From Linum tenue (Eukaryota; Streptophyta; Magnoliopsida; Malpighiales; Linaceae), in contig CAMGYJ010000006.1 in NCBI GenBank assembly GCA_946122785.1, forward strand, positions 744,001 to 808,000: DNA of 64,000 nucleotides, written 5' to 3'. The notes below the pieces were generated by a model. The model made no database searches. It saw nothing but the letters and a program-made list of their open reading frames with translations, and was not told the origin of the DNA. Positions 62,352-64,000 of the stretch are shown here, piece after piece (within the stretch, counting starts at the first letter, position 1; every line of letters starts with the position of its first letter). Both the position numbers and the translations under genes were made by a program.

Positions 62352-62641
62352 TAGGGGTGTGCAATGGTCCGGTCCGTGCCGGACCACACCGGACCACACC
62401 GTTGTTAAGACCGGATCAGACCAGACCGAGTAAAATACGGTCCGGTCCTTGGTCCTCATGAATTTTATAATTACTGAAGAAATGGTGGACCGAGTTCATA
62501 TTTGGACCGGACCGAACCGGACCAAATGGACCAAATGCAAGAATGGTCCGGTCCTTGGTCCTAACATGTCTTTCACTAATGGACCGCGGTTCTTTTGAGT
62601 TTGGTCCGGTCCGGACCGAACCGAACCGTTGCACACCCCTA
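62352..62641. mobile_element. hAT-type MITE between the TNL genes
   Basis: A 290-base element with inverted ends starting TAGGGGTGTGCAA and a perfect 8-base target duplication GTGTAGGC (62344-62351 and 62642-62649). Inside it is full of GGTCCGGTCC and GGACCGAACC motifs in both orientations. It is too short to encode a transposase. End sequence and duplication length fit the hAT superfamily. Confidence 0.88.
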
Positions 62642-62865
62642 GTGTAGGCTGGGTCCATTGTCTGGAACTAGTGCGCTGGTTGGCTGTTCACGGATTAGCT
62701 GTTGGGGTGATAAACAGTTTAATCGATAACCAACACAATAGTACCGGTTGCTGGTTTAACTAGTAAACACTAAAACTTCAAAAGTTTGGTTGATATTTTG
62801 CTAAACTACGTCGTTTGGCCTCATCCTCTCCTTTCTGTTTTTTCTTCTGGTGAATCTTAGTTCTT

Positions 62866-63005
62866 AGAGATGTGCGGCATCAAGATTCAAGAGAGTTCTT
62901 ACAAGAAAGCATTTGGACAAAACAGTGAAAAATATGATGAAAAACAGTGAAGGAATGGAAGAAAGTTGGGAAAATGAACGGGTGGCATGTGACTGAAGCA
63001 TATAT
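62866..63005 (+). pseudogene. TIR-domain relic of a TNL gene
   Basis: The sequence GATGTGCGGCATCAAGA at about 62870 corresponds to GDVRRQEG of the complete gene at 58258. After internal deletions and stop codons, a segment reading VKEWKKVGKMNGWHVTEA matches EALREVGKLKGWHVTKSD at the end of the TIR exon. The middle is lost and there is no continuation into NB-ARC. It is the residue of another gene copy between the two present ones. Confidence 0.75.
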
Positions 63006-63025
63006 AGTTAAGTTTTCTGTTTTCC

Positions 63026-63850
63026 AGAGGATGCATAGCAAAACACTCGGCCCAGCCCGTTTATCTTTTGAAGGAAAGGGTAGTGGGCTGGAGGGTGAAG
63101 GCCCAAGTTTGATCTCACTTCTCAACGGGCCAACTCTCTGTTCCCCATCGTATTCTATCTCCGACGTATTGTTCTCTCCCAAAGGCCAAAACCTTACCGT
63201 CATCACCCGCCGGCTATCTGAAGAACTGTTCCAGGCTTCCAGCACATTTTCCCGCCAATTTCTCTGGTCCCGGCAAATCCTTTCAATCAATGCCGTACCA
63301 CGCCTTGCTCACTCGATCTCGCTGCTTTGCTCTCAAGAATCTTCGTCCTTCTCCGGCTCCTCCCGATGGCGAATTGGAAGAGTAACTACCAGATCGAAGC
63401 AGACGTCAGTGCCCGGCTGTTTAGTTAGGGTTTCTTCCCCGGCGGTGCCGTGGTAGTGTTTCGTGATCGAGGCAGAGAAATGGTAGCGGTTTCGAAGTGT
63501 TCGGAGGAATCACGCTCAGCCAATTTGGTCCAGAAGAGGATGGAATTGGATGCCTCGAGATCTCAATGCTGCGTTCGGTTTAATCGGGGAGGAAGGCGAA
63601 TGGTGATTTGGATATCTTTTCCTTTCTCGCCTGCTGTACTCGGTTTCTCCTTGGTTAAGCTCCTCATTTTCGTTCGGGGCAGGACCCCAAAGTCTTTGTG
63701 GAAAAGTCTACTGTTTAGGATCGTCCATTTCTCATCCAAACAGCCGGTAAGAGATATGGAGTTTTCTATATCTTCAACTTAATTTCAGAGTGGTGTTTTT
63801 CCCATTGTCTTGAGATTTATTCACTCCCAGTTACTTGTTTAAGAAGAGAT
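63026..63850 (+). repeat. Leader block of the second TNL gene (copy 2)
   Basis: Homologous to 56994-57769 up to the start codon, with an inserted segment near 63290-63365. It contains the second copy of the 20-codon upstream ORF. Confidence 0.8.
63366..63428 (+). CDS. Small upstream ORF (20 codons) in TNL leader, copy 2
   Basis: Encodes MANWKSNYQIEADVSARLFS with a TAG stop, the same length and frame as the copy at 57253. Differences are Cys/Tyr, Val/Ile, Glu/Asp, Val/Ala and Arg/Leu. Confidence 0.4.
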   Translation: MANWKSNYQIEADVSARLFS

Positions 63851-64000
63851 ATGGATCGGAAGAGCTGGGTCATCTGGTTAATCTTCTCGGCAGTGGTCGT
63901 TTTCTTGGCGGTGGCCATATCTTTCTTTTCGAGGAGGAGGGATTTACCAACGGAAGGTACCCCTTTGTCACAATCAGAGTCATCGGCAGAGCAGCAGCAA
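63851..64000 (+). CDS. Second TIR-NBS-LRR gene, 5' end only
   Basis: It starts MDRKSWVIWLIFSAVV and continues with a hydrophobic anchor, a basic SRRRD stop-transfer segment and the Ser/Gln-rich linker (SSAEQQQ) seen in the first gene. The window ends before the TIR domain. Identity at the start and in the leader shows a tandem duplicate of the gene at 57770. Confidence 0.85.
   Translation, partial: MDRKSWVIWLIFSAVVVFLAVAISFFSRRRDLPTEGTPLSQSESSAEQQQ

Larger units (their letters stand above)
62256..63025. other. Spacer between the TNL genes
   Basis: It contains the 3' UTR of the first TNL gene, the hAT MITE and the TIR relic. No other coding sequence was seen. Confidence 0.6.

Overview
This is plant nuclear DNA from a core eudicot. 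The protein genes have many introns with GT/AG borders, and the window holds a TIR-NBS-LRR gene, a plastid ribosomal protein with a transit peptide, and phloem transport genes. The intergenic DNA is AT-rich and full of short non-autonomous transposons. The TIR-NBS-LRR gene has an N-terminal membrane anchor like flax L6-type proteins, and similar genes are common in Myrtales, so a rosid is likely. The species cannot be fixed from sequence alone.

Layout. 1-1034 (+) is the 3' end of ATG11. 2353-2877 (+) is a small intronless C2-like gene. 3887-5518 (-) is a sucrose/H+ symporter. About 3.9 kb of gene-poor DNA follows. 9455-10538 (+) is a RING-H2 protein. 11527-13864 (-) is an ASG1-like gene with ABRE/G-box motifs upstream, 15361-16942 (-) is plastid ribosomal protein L35, and 17447-19349 (-) is NUP43. 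19350-24219 is intergenic and carries a Mutator-like element with a 10-bp target duplication. 24220-33798 (+) is a 23-exon CLU/TPR protein (TSS/REC2 type). 34335-36311 (-) is HHP2. 36312-46082 is a transposon-rich desert. 46083-49157 (+) is a WRI4-like AP2 factor. 50701-55937 (+) is the K+ channel AKT2. 57770-62255 (+) is a complete TIR-NBS-LRR gene. A TIR relic and the start of a second, tandemly duplicated TIR-NBS-LRR gene at 63851 close the window.

Context. As I recall the Arabidopsis loci, ASG1-like, ATG11, NUP43 and HHP2 are near neighbours on chromosome 4 (At4g30780, 30790, 30840, 30850), and L35 and ASG1 are adjacent on chromosome 2 (At2g24090, 24100). This window looks like the single ancestral block from which those two segments descend. 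The sucrose carrier and AKT2 are both phloem-loading partners in other plants, but nothing here shows co-regulation.

The most notable observations are: an AKT2 channel whose S4 and S4-S5 residues needed for phosphorylation-controlled gating in Arabidopsis are changed; a family of very short LTR elements (TRIMs) found in introns of two genes and as a tandem composite; two Mutator-like elements with perfect target duplications, one possibly carrying a captured gene piece; a hAT MITE between the resistance genes; a Helitron 3' terminus; and a small upstream ORF conserved between the duplicated resistance-gene leaders. Exon borders were derived by hand from splice sites and reading phase. No database search was possible.
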